Notes: generated from the sequence alone by a model not told the origin. DNA of 64,000 nucleotides from Salegentibacter sp. (GCA_017795085.1 CP051246.1:3908514-3972513), one strand, 5' to 3'. Shown: positions 16,953 to 25,829, counted from the stretch's first letter. Numbers and translations are program-made.

Positions 16953-18269
16953 TCATTCAAATAACCAACGGTATACATCATTTCCGTTAGCATAAAGCAC
17001 CAGAGCAATAAGAATAAAAAAGCCTATCATTTGTGCAATTTCCATAAACTTATCGTTGGGTTTCCGGCCGCTAACCATCTCATACAGTAAAAACATTACA
17101 TGCCCTCCGTCTAATGCCGGGATAGGTAAGATATTCATAAATGCTAAAATGATGGAAATTAATGCCGTGGTTTCCCAAAACTGATGCCAGTCCCAAGCAT
17201 TGGGAAACATCCCGCCAATAGCTCCAAAGCCCCCTAATTGTGTGGCTCCCTTTTTAGTAAATACGTATTTAAATTGATATACATAATCCCTTAGTGTCCA
17301 ATAGCCGTAATCAAAGCCTTCTTTTATACTTTCAGTAAATCCGTATTTTTTGTTTTTTACATCAAAATCCCGGGCGAAGGTAATTCCTAATTTACCATCC
17401 TCATTTGGAGTAGCAACTGCAGTCTCAATTTCTCCATTACGTTTATAAACTATTTCAATTTCATTCTCTTTATTTTCTTCAATAATTGGAGTAAGTTCGT
17501 GCCAATAACTTATATCCTGGTCATTAATAGAAATAATACTGTCACCTTTTTTTAATCCTGCAACAGAAGCTGCTTCTTCAGCTACTACGCTATCGAGTAC
17601 CGGCCGTTGTATGGGAGCAAAGGGCAACATAATCCCTTTTTCAAACATTTGTTCTCCTATATTTTCAGGAAGACCATACGTAGCTTCTTCTCCATTTTGA
17701 TGTAGAACTGTAATATTATCAACATCACGCATAAATAAATGTTTGTTGATATCAATACTGTTTTCAAAATCTTTTCCGTTAACCTGTAATATGCGATCAC
17801 CATCTTTAAAACCGTATTCCTTAAATTCTTCAGCTATGGCAAAACCTTTCGGCATTTCATCGGGACCTACATAATTAGAACCCCATACAAAAACAATCAT
17901 CATATAAATCAAAAACCCAAGCACCAGGTTTACGGTAACACCGCCTAACATGATAATTAAACGTTGCCAAGCCGGTTTGCTTCTAAATTCCCAATCTTTT
18001 GCAGGCTGAGCCATTTGCTCCTTATCCATGCTCTCGTCTATCATCCCCGAGATCTTTACATAACCGCCCAGGGGCAGCCAGCCAATTCCATATACAGTAC
18101 CGCCAATTTTCTTTTTAAAAAGGGCAAATTTCACATCAAAAAACAAGAAAAATTTCTCAACGCGGGTTTTAAAAAGCTTGGCCGGGATAAAATGCCCTAA
18201 TTCGTGTAAAACTATTAACAATGAAAGGCTTAACAATAATTGTATTGCCTTAACTAAAAATGGATCCAT
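16953..18269 (-). CDS. rseP: RIP metalloprotease RseP (site-2 protease)
   Basis: This 438-residue zinc intramembrane protease cleaves within the membrane, classically releasing anti-sigma-bound ECF sigma factors and clearing signal peptides. Zinc ligands are HELGH (22-26) in the first TM helix and the C-terminal NILPIPALDGGH segment with the third ligand Asp. Two PDZ-like regions lie between (about 120-290, with GLKKGDSIISINDQDISYW). The substrate is unknown; the sigma/OM-protein pair at 59057-60996 is an obvious question but not evidence. A good promoter precedes it. Confidence 0.95.
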   Translation of the reverse strand: MDPFLVKAIQLLLSLSLLIVLHELGHFIPAKLFKTRVEKFFLFFDVKFALFKKKIGGTVYGIGWLPLGGYVKISGMIDESMDKEQMAQPAKDWEFRSKPAWQRLIIMLGGVTVNLVLGFLIYMMIVFVWGSNYVGPDEMPKGFAIAEEFKEYGFKDGDRILQVNGKDFENSIDINKHLFMRDVDNITVLHQNGEEATYGLPENIGEQMFEKGIMLPFAPIQRPVLDSVVAEEAASVAGLKKGDSIISINDQDISYWHELTPIIEENKENEIEIVYKRNGEIETAVATPNEDGKLGITFARDFDVKNKKYGFTESIKEGFDYGYWTLRDYVYQFKYVFTKKGATQLGGFGAIGGMFPNAWDWHQFWETTALISIILAFMNILPIPALDGGHVMFLLYEMVSGRKPNDKFMEIAQMIGFFILIALVLYANGNDVYRWLFE

Positions 18270-18299
18270 TCGTTATCTAACTTCAAATTTTAAATCGCA

Positions 18300-18328
18300 C
18301 AAAAGTAACCTTTTATAAACTCCTACAA
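18300..18328 (-). promoter_or_regulatory. Bacteroidetes-type promoter of rseP
   Basis: On the minus strand a TTG is followed after 18 bp by TACTTTTG, 31 bp before the rseP ATG. Both elements and the spacing fit the consensus. Confidence 0.75.
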
Positions 18329-18415
18329 AAGTTATTCGAAAAGCCTGAGGTTTTATGCTGAAATTTTATGATTCTGTATGCGACTAATTGCCTGCCGCAG
18401 TTTAATTTTGCAGTT

Positions 18416-19090
18416 ATGATTCAGTTTTTTGCCAAGTACAAAACCTTTGCCATAGTATTCTTTATACTCTCGGTAATTATAATATCGATTATATACACCT
18501 TGTTGAAACCTAAAGAAACCCTTCCGGTTTTTCAGCCTGATATGGTAAATACCGAATTGGTAGATTCTACCGTTCAAAATGTTAGAAAATATCACACTAT
18601 CGGAGATTTTAAATTGATTAATCAAAATGGTGACACCATTACTCAGGATTTTTACAAGGACAAAATTTACGTGGCCGATTTCTTCTTTACTACCTGCCTT
18701 AGCATTTGCCCGATAATGACCGACCATATGCTGAAAATTCAGGAAGAATTAAAAAATCAGCCCGATGTTTTACTGCTTTCTCATACGGTATTTCCAAAAA
18801 CCGATTCAGTGCCGGTTTTAAAAAAATATGCTGAAGAGAAAGGAGTAAATGATAAAAAATGGAATTTGGTTACCGGTAATAAAAAACACATTTACGAACT
18901 GGCCCGAAAATCTTATCTCGCCTCTAAAACCAATGGTGATGGCGGCCCTTATGATATGATTCATACCGAAAATTTTGTACTGGTAGATAAGAAAAAAAGA
19001 ATTCGTGGATTTTATGACGGTACAGATGAGGAAGCCATAAACAAGCTCTTGCACGATATAAAAGTCTTAAAAACCGAATACACCAACTAA
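18416..19090 (+). CDS. SCO family copper chaperone-like protein
   Basis: SCO proteins bind copper and help assemble the CuA centre of cytochrome c oxidase, or act as thiol reductases. The frame is open from 18368, but the ATG at 18416 gives an N-terminal TM anchor (about 11-30) and 224 residues. The thioredoxin fold carries C94-x3-C98 in TTCLSICPIMTDHM, and the later His of IHTENF, the third copper ligand. So all three ligands are present. TAATTTTG at 18402-18409 just before the start could be the -7 box. It begins the metal-related stretch of the window. Confidence 0.9.
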   Translation: MIQFFAKYKTFAIVFFILSVIIISIIYTLLKPKETLPVFQPDMVNTELVDSTVQNVRKYHTIGDFKLINQNGDTITQDFYKDKIYVADFFFTTCLSICPIMTDHMLKIQEELKNQPDVLLLSHTVFPKTDSVPVLKKYAEEKGVNDKKWNLVTGNKKHIYELARKSYLASKTNGDGGPYDMIHTENFVLVDKKKRIRGFYDGTDEEAINKLLHDIKVLKTEYTN

Positions 19091-19130
19091 GTTTTTAAGC
19101 TTCAAACTTTTCTATTGCTGTATTTTCCAT

Positions 19131-19138
19131 TACTTTTG
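19131..19138 (+). promoter_or_regulatory. TAnnTTTG -7 element of feoAB
   Basis: TACTTTTG ends 5 bp before the palindromic operator and 27 bp before the feoA start. No TTG at the ideal -33 distance was found. Confidence 0.5.
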
Positions 19139-19143
19139 CCTTG

Positions 19144-19160
19144 TTTAAAATCAATCTAAA
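19144..19160 (+). promoter_or_regulatory. Candidate iron/metal operator before feoA
   Basis: TTTAAAATCAATCTAAA is identical at 16 of 17 positions to TTTAGAATCAATCTAAA before the AraC-type gene (38402-38418), where the TTTAGA/TCTAAA halves are a perfect inverted repeat. It covers the expected transcription start, 5 bp after the -7 element and 5 bp before the GTG start, a position suited to repression. The binding protein (DtxR/MntR-like or Fur) is inferred. Confidence 0.65.
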
Positions 19161-19165
19161 TAAAA

Positions 19166-19402
19166 GTGAAGCTAACCCTAGGGCATTTAAAACGCGGGCA
19201 GCGTGCTATAATCAAAGAATTTTCAGCAGAAAAAATTCCACTAAAACTATTGGAAATGGGCTGCTTGCCCGGGAATGAAGTCCGGCTTTTACATATTGCG
19301 CCTTTTAAAGATCCGCTATACCTTGATGTAAATGGCACTCATCTCGCTATTAGAAAAGAAACCGCTTTACATATAGAAATTGACTTGATCGATAATGAGT
19401 AA
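19166..19402 (+). CDS. feoA: Ferrous iron transport protein A
   Basis: A 78-residue SH3-like cytoplasmic protein that supports FeoB. Family features are LGHLKRGQRAIIKEF at the start, LLEMGCLPGNEVRLLHIAPFKDPLYLDV in the middle and AIRKETALHIEIDL at the end. The start codon is GTG at 19166; there is no upstream ATG before the operator. Its 3' end overlaps feoB by 8 bp, so the two are translationally linked. The palindromic operator ends 5 bp before the start codon. Confidence 0.94.
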   Translation: MKLTLGHLKRGQRAIIKEFSAEKIPLKLLEMGCLPGNEVRLLHIAPFKDPLYLDVNGTHLAIRKETALHIEIDLIDNE

Positions 19403-21494
19403 ACAGATTAATGTCGCCTTAATAGGAAACCCTAATACCGGTAAAACTTCGGTTTTTAACCAACTTACCGGCCTGAACCAAAAAGTAGGAAACTACCCGG
19501 GCATCACCGTTGAAAAAAAAGAAGGGATTTGCAAATTACCTCGTGGTTTAAAAGCCCATATTCTTGATCTTCCCGGCACCTACAGCCTTAATGCTTCTTC
19601 GCTTGACGAAAACCTAGTTATTGATTTATTACTGAATAAAAACGATAAAGATTATCCTGATGTTGCCGTGGTAATTAGCGATGCCGAAAACCTAAAGCGT
19701 AACCTCCTCCTCTTTACCCAAATTAAAGACCTGGGCATTCCTACTATTTTGGTGGTAAATATGGCCGACAGGATGAAGCGTAAAGGTATTTCCCTTGATA
19801 TTGATATACTTGAAGAACGCTTAAAAACTAAGGTAGCCCTGGTAAGCGCTAGAAAAAATACCGGAATTGACGAATTAAAAGAACTCATTATCAATTACCG
19901 GCATATCCCTACTGAACCTTGTGTAAATGCGTCGATAATTGATACTGAGTATTTTAACAGTTTACGGCAAGCTTTTCCTAATCAAGCTGTCTACAAACTT
20001 TGGCTTGTTATTACACAAGATGTTAATTTCGGAAACCTCAACCGCAACGAACTGGCCAAAAGTTCAGATTTCAGTACCAAATCAGAAAGTGATCTCAAAC
20101 GCCTTCAGCAAAGAGAAACCATTTTACGCTATCAGTTTATAAACGGGGTCTTAAAAGAAGCGATGAGTGTAGATACAAATGCTGCCACCGATTTACGTTC
20201 CCGTTTAGACCGCGTTTTAACCCATAAAGTTTGGGGGTATGTTATCTTCTTTGCCATTCTATTACTCATTTTTCAAGCTATTTATAACTGGTCAAGCTAT
20301 CCCATGGATATGATTGATGTTAGCTTTGCACAGCTTAGCGAATGGGCTAGGAATACACTTCCGGCAGGGGCTTTCACCAATCTTATTGCCGAAGGAATTA
20401 TCCCCGGCCTGGGAGGGATTGTAATTTTTATTCCTCAAATTGCCTTTTTATTTTTCTTTATTTCCCTTTTAGAAGAAAGCGGATATATGAGCCGGGTAGT
20501 CTTTTTAATGGACCGTATTATGCGAAAATTCGGCCTAAGTGGAAAAAGTGTAGTACCACTGGTTTCCGGAACGGCCTGTGCCATTCCTGCAGTTATGGCC
20601 ACCCGGAATATCGAAAGTTGGAAAGAACGCTTAATTACTATTTTAGTCGTGCCATTTACCACTTGCTCGGCTCGTTTACCAGTGTACCTTATTATTATTG
20701 CACTGGTAATTCCAGATCAAACCTACTGGGGTTTTAACCTGCAAGGACTTACCTTAATGTTGCTTTACCTTATAGGTTTTGGCGTTGCCATAGGTTCTGC
20801 CTGGCTTCTAAATAAATATATGAAGATTAAGAATCGGAGTTATTTTGTAATTGAAATGCCCAATTATAAGCTACCAATTCTTAAGAATGTAGGAATTAAT
20901 GTAGTTGAAAAAACCAAAAGTTTTGTATTTGGTGCCGGGAAAATCATATTGGCTATTTCAATTATACTCTGGGTTTTGGCTAGTTATGGCCCAGGTGAAA
21001 ACTTTAGCAATGCTGAAGAAATTGTTACCACTGAATATGCTAATCAAAATATTGCACAGGAACACCTGGATGAGGAAATCGCCTCTTTTAAACTGAGAAA
21101 TTCCTATATCGGTATTATGGGAAGAGGAATAGAACCGGTGGTGGCCCCACTTGGTTACGACTGGAAAATAGGAATTGCCATTATTAGTTCTTTTGCAGCA
21201 CGTGAGGTTTTTGTTGGTACTTTGGCCACTATTTACAGCGTGGGAAGCGATGAAGAAGAAACCATAAAAAACCGAATGGCTGCAGAAACCAATCCGGTTT
21301 TGGGCGGACCCTTGTTTACTTTTGCCAGCGGAATTAGCCTGATGTTGTTTTATGCTTTTGCCATGCAGTGTATGAGCACCCTGGCCATTGTAAAAAGAGA
21401 AACCAACACCTGGCGTTGGCCAATGTTCCAATTAGTAGGGATGACTATTTTTGCTTATATTATGGCTTTATTGGCATTTCAGGTTTTAAAATAA
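19395..21494 (+). CDS. feoB: Ferrous iron transporter B
   Basis: This 699-residue inner-membrane protein imports Fe(II). The N-terminal G domain shows G1 GNPNTGKTS (10-18), the switch/G2 threonines in GNYPGITVEKKEG, G3 DLPGTYS and G4 NMAD. A helical GDI-like spacer leads to the membrane part with two Gate repeats (GGIVIFIPQIAFLFFFI and CSARLPVYLIIIALV) and the C-terminal block with SFAAREVFVGT. Length is normal for Bacteroidetes. It overlaps feoA and is followed by a small Cys-rich partner. Confidence 0.97.
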   Translation: MSKQINVALIGNPNTGKTSVFNQLTGLNQKVGNYPGITVEKKEGICKLPRGLKAHILDLPGTYSLNASSLDENLVIDLLLNKNDKDYPDVAVVISDAENLKRNLLLFTQIKDLGIPTILVVNMADRMKRKGISLDIDILEERLKTKVALVSARKNTGIDELKELIINYRHIPTEPCVNASIIDTEYFNSLRQAFPNQAVYKLWLVITQDVNFGNLNRNELAKSSDFSTKSESDLKRLQQRETILRYQFINGVLKEAMSVDTNAATDLRSRLDRVLTHKVWGYVIFFAILLLIFQAIYNWSSYPMDMIDVSFAQLSEWARNTLPAGAFTNLIAEGIIPGLGGIVIFIPQIAFLFFFISLLEESGYMSRVVFLMDRIMRKFGLSGKSVVPLVSGTACAIPAVMATRNIESWKERLITILVVPFTTCSARLPVYLIIIALVIPDQTYWGFNLQGLTLMLLYLIGFGVAIGSAWLLNKYMKIKNRSYFVIEMPNYKLPILKNVGINVVEKTKSFVFGAGKIILAISIILWVLASYGPGENFSNAEEIVTTEYANQNIAQEHLDEEIASFKLRNSYIGIMGRGIEPVVAPLGYDWKIGIAIISSFAAREVFVGTLATIYSVGSDEEETIKNRMAAETNPVLGGPLFTFASGISLMLFYAFAMQCMSTLAIVKRETNTWRWPMFQLVGMTIFAYIMALLAFQVLK

Positions 21495-21536
21495 AAGTGT
21501 AAAGTTTCAAATTTAAACCGACATAAAGAATATAAT

Positions 21537-21686
21537 ATGGAATTACTTCAGGAAATTTTAGTCTTAATTACGTTTTTAATCGCTTTAGGTTATATGATAA
21601 CTAAGTTCATCTGGAAACCGGCATTTTTAAAACCCAAGAAGAAAACCGCTAAAGCTTGTGGTGTATCGGGATGCGGTTGTAGTTAA
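21537..21686 (+). CDS. FeoB-associated Cys-rich membrane protein
   Basis: A 49-residue protein 42 bp after feoB. It has one TM helix (about 7-24, LVLITFLIALGYMITKF), a basic stretch (KPKKKTAK) and a C-terminal ACGVSGCGCS with three cysteines. This layout (TM, Lys-rich, C-x(4)-CxC end) is that of the small Cys-rich proteins encoded after feoB in many bacteria, thought to assist or sense iron in place of FeoC. The role is by association. It was found by reading the DNA; the ATG is the only reasonable start. Confidence 0.8.
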   Translation: MELLQEILVLITFLIALGYMITKFIWKPAFLKPKKKTAKACGVSGCGCS

Positions 21687-21693
21687 ATTTTTA

Positions 21694-21834
21694 CTATCTT
21701 TTGCTAAACCCCCACTGAAGTTGGTAATCTTCCGATTGTGTTTTTTTCAAGGTACCGGGATAAGGAAGCAAAGCCAATCGCTCTACATTCAGTTTTAAAC
21801 CCGAAAATAATTCCGCGGTATTGATTACGGGTAA
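21694..21834 (-). pseudogene. Orphan C-terminal coding remnant
   Basis: On the minus strand an open frame of 47 codons including the stop reads PVINTAELFSGLKLNVERL, then LLPYPGTLKKTQSEDYQLQ, and ends GFSKR. It has no start codon and is closed upstream by a TAG. The composition looks like real protein, not random AT-rich sequence, so this is probably the tail of a gene whose front was deleted between the feo and ZIP genes. I cannot name the family. Confidence 0.4.
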
Positions 21835-21857
21835 CTATAGTAGTAATGTTGCAAAAA

Positions 21858-22682
21858 TCAACCCAGACCAACATCTAAAGTCATCATCACCATAAAACCA
21901 ATGATAAAGCCCATGGTGGCAATATCGGCAAAACCTTCCTGTTGCGCTTCCGGAATAACTTCTTCAACCACAACAAAAATCATAGCTCCTGCCGCAAAAG
22001 AAAGCGCATAAGGCAAAATAGGTTCAAAAGTCATCACCGCCCAAGCACCTAAAACAGCCGCAACAGGCTCAACAATAGCAGAAAGTTGCCCAAAATTAAA
22101 GCTTCTCAAGCGGCTCATCCCCTGCCGTCTCAATGGCATAGCCACAGCAAAACCTTCAGGAAAATTTTGCAGGCCAATACCAAGAGCAAGGGCTACCGCC
22201 CCGCCAATACTGGCACCTTCAAATCCATTGGCAACACCACCAAAAAGCACCCCCACGGCTAAACCTTCAGGAATATTATGCAAGGTAATCGCCAGGGTGA
22301 GTAAGGTAGATTTATGCCAGGGTGTTTTAATTCCTTCCGTTTCGCTCATCTTAAAATTTACATGCAAATGCGGCAGAATTTTATCCAAGCCAAAAAGAAA
22401 AAGCGCTCCCAGTCCAAAACCTATTAATGGTGGTACGGTTTTTTCAAAACCTTCTCCAGGGCTCATTTCAATGCCCGGTGCCAACAGGCTCCAAAAGCTT
22501 GCGGCCACCATAACCCCGCCGGTAAACCCTAACATTCCATCAAAAAAAGGCCGACTCATATTCTTAAATAAAAACACCAAAGAAGCTCCTAGCGCGGTTA
22601 AGCCCCAGGTAAATAATGTAGCCAAAAAGGCTGCCAGAACCGGATCAATCCGGCTAAAGTAAGCTATAATTTCATCCATCAA
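21858..22682 (-). CDS. ZIP family divalent metal transporter
   Basis: A 274-residue protein with about eight TM segments. The ZIP core is clear: LTLAITLHNIPEGLAVGV in TM4 and GIGLQNFPEGFAVAMPLRR in TM5, which supply the His/Asn/Glu binuclear metal site. ZIP importers carry Zn, Fe or Mn into the cytoplasm. The gene starts 1 bp after the DtxR-type regulator gene ends, so both form one unit and the substrate is probably Mn, Fe or Zn sensed by that regulator. The loop has a single His run (LPHLHVNFK), shorter than in many ZIPs. Confidence 0.93.
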   Translation of the reverse strand: MMDEIIAYFSRIDPVLAAFLATLFTWGLTALGASLVFLFKNMSRPFFDGMLGFTGGVMVAASFWSLLAPGIEMSPGEGFEKTVPPLIGFGLGALFLFGLDKILPHLHVNFKMSETEGIKTPWHKSTLLTLAITLHNIPEGLAVGVLFGGVANGFEGASIGGAVALALGIGLQNFPEGFAVAMPLRRQGMSRLRSFNFGQLSAIVEPVAAVLGAWAVMTFEPILPYALSFAAGAMIFVVVEEVIPEAQQEGFADIATMGFIIGFMVMMTLDVGLG

Positions 22683-22683
22683 T

Positions 22684-23337
22684 TTAAATTTTTATATAAA
22701 GGTTGGCCGAAATAGTATTCGAAATCCGTAATTTCTCTCCATCAATTTCAACCAACATTGATTCGTCAAAAGGTTCTTTATCCTTTACCAAAATAGATTT
22801 CCCAAGAGATATTTTATTTTTATCTAAATAGCGTAAAAAATCAGAGGAAGAATCTTTTACCCCAACACAAATCCCTTCCTGCCCCTTCTCCAGCTCAGAA
22901 AGCAATAATTTATTGGAAACCGAAAAATTACCTTCTGCATCCGGAATGGGATCACCGTGAGGATCCCGGCTTGGGTGTTCCAAAAACCGGTCGAGTTCCC
23001 GGGTCAGTTTTTCCGATTTTATATGCTCTAACTGCTCGGCAATCTCATGCACCTCATCCCAGTTAAAATTGAGTTTTTCCACCAGAAAAACTTCCCAAAG
23101 TCTATGTTTTCTAATCACCTCTACTGCAGCATTTCGTCCTTTTTCACTCAATTTCACACCCTGGTATTTTTTATATTTTACCAGTTTTTTTTCCGAAAGT
23201 TTTTTAACCATATCCGTTACCGAAGAAGCTTTGGTGTCCATTTCCTCAGAAAGTGCATTGGTACTCACACCTGCCTGATATTTTCGCTCCAAATGAAAAA
23301 TGGCTTTTAAATAATTCTCTTCAGATAAACTAAACAT
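22684..23337 (-). CDS. DtxR/MntR-family metal-dependent transcriptional regulator
   Basis: A 217-residue repressor. Residues 1-65 form the winged helix (MFSLSEENYLKAIFHLERK ... SVTDMVKKLSEKKLVKYKKYQGVKLSEKG). The central dimerisation/metal domain includes HRLWEVFLVEKLNFNWDEVHEIAEQLEHIKS, with metal-ligand His and Glu. A FeoA-like SH3 domain is at the C-terminus (about 145-217). It precedes the ZIP gene on the same transcript and is divergent from the TonB receptor. It is the only metal-sensing repressor in the window and the main candidate to bind the TTTAG...CTAAA sites. Confidence 0.92.
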   Translation of the reverse strand: MFSLSEENYLKAIFHLERKYQAGVSTNALSEEMDTKASSVTDMVKKLSEKKLVKYKKYQGVKLSEKGRNAAVEVIRKHRLWEVFLVEKLNFNWDEVHEIAEQLEHIKSEKLTRELDRFLEHPSRDPHGDPIPDAEGNFSVSNKLLLSELEKGQEGICVGVKDSSSDFLRYLDKNKISLGKSILVKDKEPFDESMLVEIDGEKLRISNTISANLYIKI

Positions 23338-23389
23338 ACTTCTAATTTAATATCGCCAAAAATACATTTTAAAAAATAAAAATCCTATT

Positions 23390-23405
23390 TTTAGTCTTAT
23401 CTAAA
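23390..23405. promoter_or_regulatory. Candidate operator between dtxR-type gene and TonB receptor
   Basis: TTTAG-TCTTAT-CTAAA is an inverted repeat lying 52 bp before each divergent gene, about 10 bp upstream of the receptor's -7 element. It shares the TCTAAA half with the feoA/araC palindrome, but has a 1-bp shorter spacer. CTAAATTTAA is repeated directly at 23401 and 23424. Confidence 0.4.
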
Positions 23406-23414
23406 TTTAATTTA

Positions 23415-23422
23415 TACATTTG
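23415..23422 (+). promoter_or_regulatory. TAnnTTTG -7 element of the TonB receptor gene
   Basis: TACATTTG lies 35 bp before the start. No -33 TTG is present at the usual spacing, consistent with an activated or weak promoter. Confidence 0.45.
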
Positions 23423-23457
23423 GCTAAATTTAAATCAAAATAAATCATTGAATTTAA

Positions 23458-25818
23458 ATGCTAATGAAACAGCTATTTTACCTTCTATTATTAATTACTT
23501 CTACTTCTCTAGCCCAAGATCGCCAGGCTACAATTTCAGGTACAATTACGTCAAATGGTGAAGTTGTGCCTTTTGCAAGTATTTATATTAAAAATGGGGC
23601 TACTGGAGTCGATGCAGATATTAATGGGAATTATAAATTAGAAGTTCCTAATGGGGAATTTACTCTTGTAGTACAAGCTCAGGGATATCGTACTCAAAAC
23701 AAAAAAATAAACTCAAAAAAGGATGGAAACCAAATAATAGATTTCCCCTTAAAACAAGATGCATTGGGTATAGAAGAAGTTGTAGTAAGTGCTACACGTA
23801 ACCGAATTAGCAAAAAAGATGCTCCGGTAATTGTTAATGTGCTTAGCCCTAAATTATTTGAGGCCACACAATCTATTTCACTTGCAGACGGACTTAACTA
23901 CCAACCTGGAGTACGGGTAGAAACAAACTGCCAAAACTGTGGCTTTACCCAGGTTCGACTTAATGGATTAGGCGGAGAATACACGCAGGTATTAGTAAAC
24001 AGTCGTCCTGTTTTTAGTGCGCTAAATGGAGTTTACGGCCTGGAACAAATACCAGTTAGCACTATTGAACGTGTTGAAGTAGTGCGCAACGGTGGCTCTG
24101 CACTTTTCGGCTCTAATGCCATAGCAGGCACTGTTAACGTTATCACTAAAGAACCCATAAACAACAGTTGGGAAATAAGTTCAAACTTCGCTCTTATAGA
24201 TGGAAAAAAACCTGATCGGAATGTAAACCTCAATGCTTCTGTAGTAAGTGAAGATTTAACCAGTGGAGTTACTGTCTATGGAATATTCCGTGATCGCGAC
24301 GCCTATGACGCCAATGGTGATGGATTTAGTGAAATCACAAAACTCACTAACAACTCCCTTGGTGCAAAAGCCTTTCTAAGACCCAATGATAATAGCCGTA
24401 TTGGTTTTGATTTTACCGGAATTAGAGAGTATAGACGTGGTGGAGACCGTATTGATTTGGCACCACAATTTACCGATATTACCGAAGAACTGGATCATAA
24501 CACTATTTTTTCGGGACTGGACTATGAAGTATGGGACGACCAACGCAAAAATAATGGTTCCGCATATATTTCGGTGCAAAACACCGATAGGGAAAGTTAT
24601 TACGGTGGTTTAGGTGGGGGCCGCACAGAAGCCGATTCAATTGCAGCCAACAGTGCTTTTGGTAACACCACAGACCTTGCCGTTGTGTCGGGAATAAAAT
24701 ATAGCCATAACTTTAACAACGATGATGTTTTTACCACCGGGCTTGAGTATCAACTTAATAAAACAAACGATGCAATTGCCGGTTACAACCGCATCATAGA
24801 TCAAAAAGTGAATAGTATTGGCCTGTATGGGCAGTACGAGTGGAAGCCTATTGAGGATTTTACGGCGCTTGTTGGGGCACGTTTAGATCGCGTTGCAGTC
24901 GATGGTTTTTACGCTGTACAGAATATCGAACATTCCTCACAAATTAATGAAACAGTACTAAGCCCGCGCCTAACCATTTTGTACGACATTACAAACGACA
25001 TACAATTTAGGGGTGGTTATGCACGTGGTTTTCGCGCTCCACAGGCTTTTAATGAAGACCTGCATATTTCATCGGTAGGTGGGGAACAACGGTTTGTAAT
25101 TCTTTCTGAAGATCTGGAAAGTGAATTTTCTAATGCCTATACTGCTTCGTTAAATTTTACTAAGGATTATAATAAGGTTCAAACCAACTTCTTGGTAGAA
25201 GGTTTTTATACCAACCTAAAAAATCCGTTTACTATAGTGAGTACTGGAACCTCTCTCCCAAACGGATCAATTTTAGAAGAAACCCGTAACGGTTCCGGGG
25301 CTTATGTTACCGGAACAAATTTAGAATTTAGTGTGTCACCAAGCGCCGCATTAATGTTTCAGGCGGGTGCAACAGTACAACGATCAATTTTTAAAGAAGA
25401 GCAGGTTCTCTTTGAAGCCGATGGCAATACTCCAGGTGAACAAAACGTAGTCTTAGACGAATTCGTTCGTTCGCCCAATGTCTATGGCTTTTTAAATTCG
25501 AACTGGAGCATTAATGAAGCTTTAAACCTGGATCTTACGGGCAGTTATACCGGCACAATGATTGCCCCACGAGTTATTGGCGAATCTGGATTTATAGATC
25601 TTGTTGATACGGAAGCTTTTCTTGATATGACTACAAAAATAACTTATCACTTTGACCCAATAGAGAATTTTCACGTAGAAATTAGTGGTGGTGTACAAAA
25701 TTTATTTAATAGTTACCAGGATGATTTTGACCGTGGCCCATTAAGGGATTCAGATTATATCTATGGCCCCAATAGGCCAAGAACGGTATTCATTGGACTA
25801 AAATTTGGCGACTTTTAA
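23458..25818 (+). CDS. TonB-dependent outer-membrane receptor, probably for a metal or metal complex
   Basis: A 786-residue receptor: signal peptide (ending SLAQD), a carboxypeptidase-regulatory-like beta-sandwich (about 25-100, ATISGTITSNGEVVPFASI), a plug domain (about 108-225, with EEVVVSATRNR and a CQNCGF pair in NCQNCGFTQVRLNGLGG), and a 22-strand barrel ending in KFGDF, with terminal Phe. The two-cysteine plug motif is shared by a set of Bacteroidetes receptors for iron, heme or copper; which one applies is not decided by sequence. Divergence from the DtxR-ZIP unit supports metal. The thioredoxin-like gene follows after 11 bp. Confidence 0.87.
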   Translation: MLMKQLFYLLLLITSTSLAQDRQATISGTITSNGEVVPFASIYIKNGATGVDADINGNYKLEVPNGEFTLVVQAQGYRTQNKKINSKKDGNQIIDFPLKQDALGIEEVVVSATRNRISKKDAPVIVNVLSPKLFEATQSISLADGLNYQPGVRVETNCQNCGFTQVRLNGLGGEYTQVLVNSRPVFSALNGVYGLEQIPVSTIERVEVVRNGGSALFGSNAIAGTVNVITKEPINNSWEISSNFALIDGKKPDRNVNLNASVVSEDLTSGVTVYGIFRDRDAYDANGDGFSEITKLTNNSLGAKAFLRPNDNSRIGFDFTGIREYRRGGDRIDLAPQFTDITEELDHNTIFSGLDYEVWDDQRKNNGSAYISVQNTDRESYYGGLGGGRTEADSIAANSAFGNTTDLAVVSGIKYSHNFNNDDVFTTGLEYQLNKTNDAIAGYNRIIDQKVNSIGLYGQYEWKPIEDFTALVGARLDRVAVDGFYAVQNIEHSSQINETVLSPRLTILYDITNDIQFRGGYARGFRAPQAFNEDLHISSVGGEQRFVILSEDLESEFSNAYTASLNFTKDYNKVQTNFLVEGFYTNLKNPFTIVSTGTSLPNGSILEETRNGSGAYVTGTNLEFSVSPSAALMFQAGATVQRSIFKEEQVLFEADGNTPGEQNVVLDEFVRSPNVYGFLNSNWSINEALNLDLTGSYTGTMIAPRVIGESGFIDLVDTEAFLDMTTKITYHFDPIENFHVEISGGVQNLFNSYQDDFDRGPLRDSDYIYGPNRPRTVFIGLKFGDF

Positions 25819-25829
25819 AAACGAATGTC

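Noticed and set aside
18353..18727. 124-codon minus-strand frame opposite the SCO gene
   Set aside because: Antisense to a protein with all SCO copper ligands; no start context or homology features.
20958..21431. 157-codon frame on the minus strand inside feoB
   Set aside because: It lies fully over the well-conserved membrane domain of FeoB and its translation has no domain-like features.
22228..22662. 144-codon plus-strand frame opposite the ZIP gene
   Set aside because: Pro/Lys/Ser-rich antisense of transmembrane codons; the ZIP frame carries both HN-x-PEG metal motifs.
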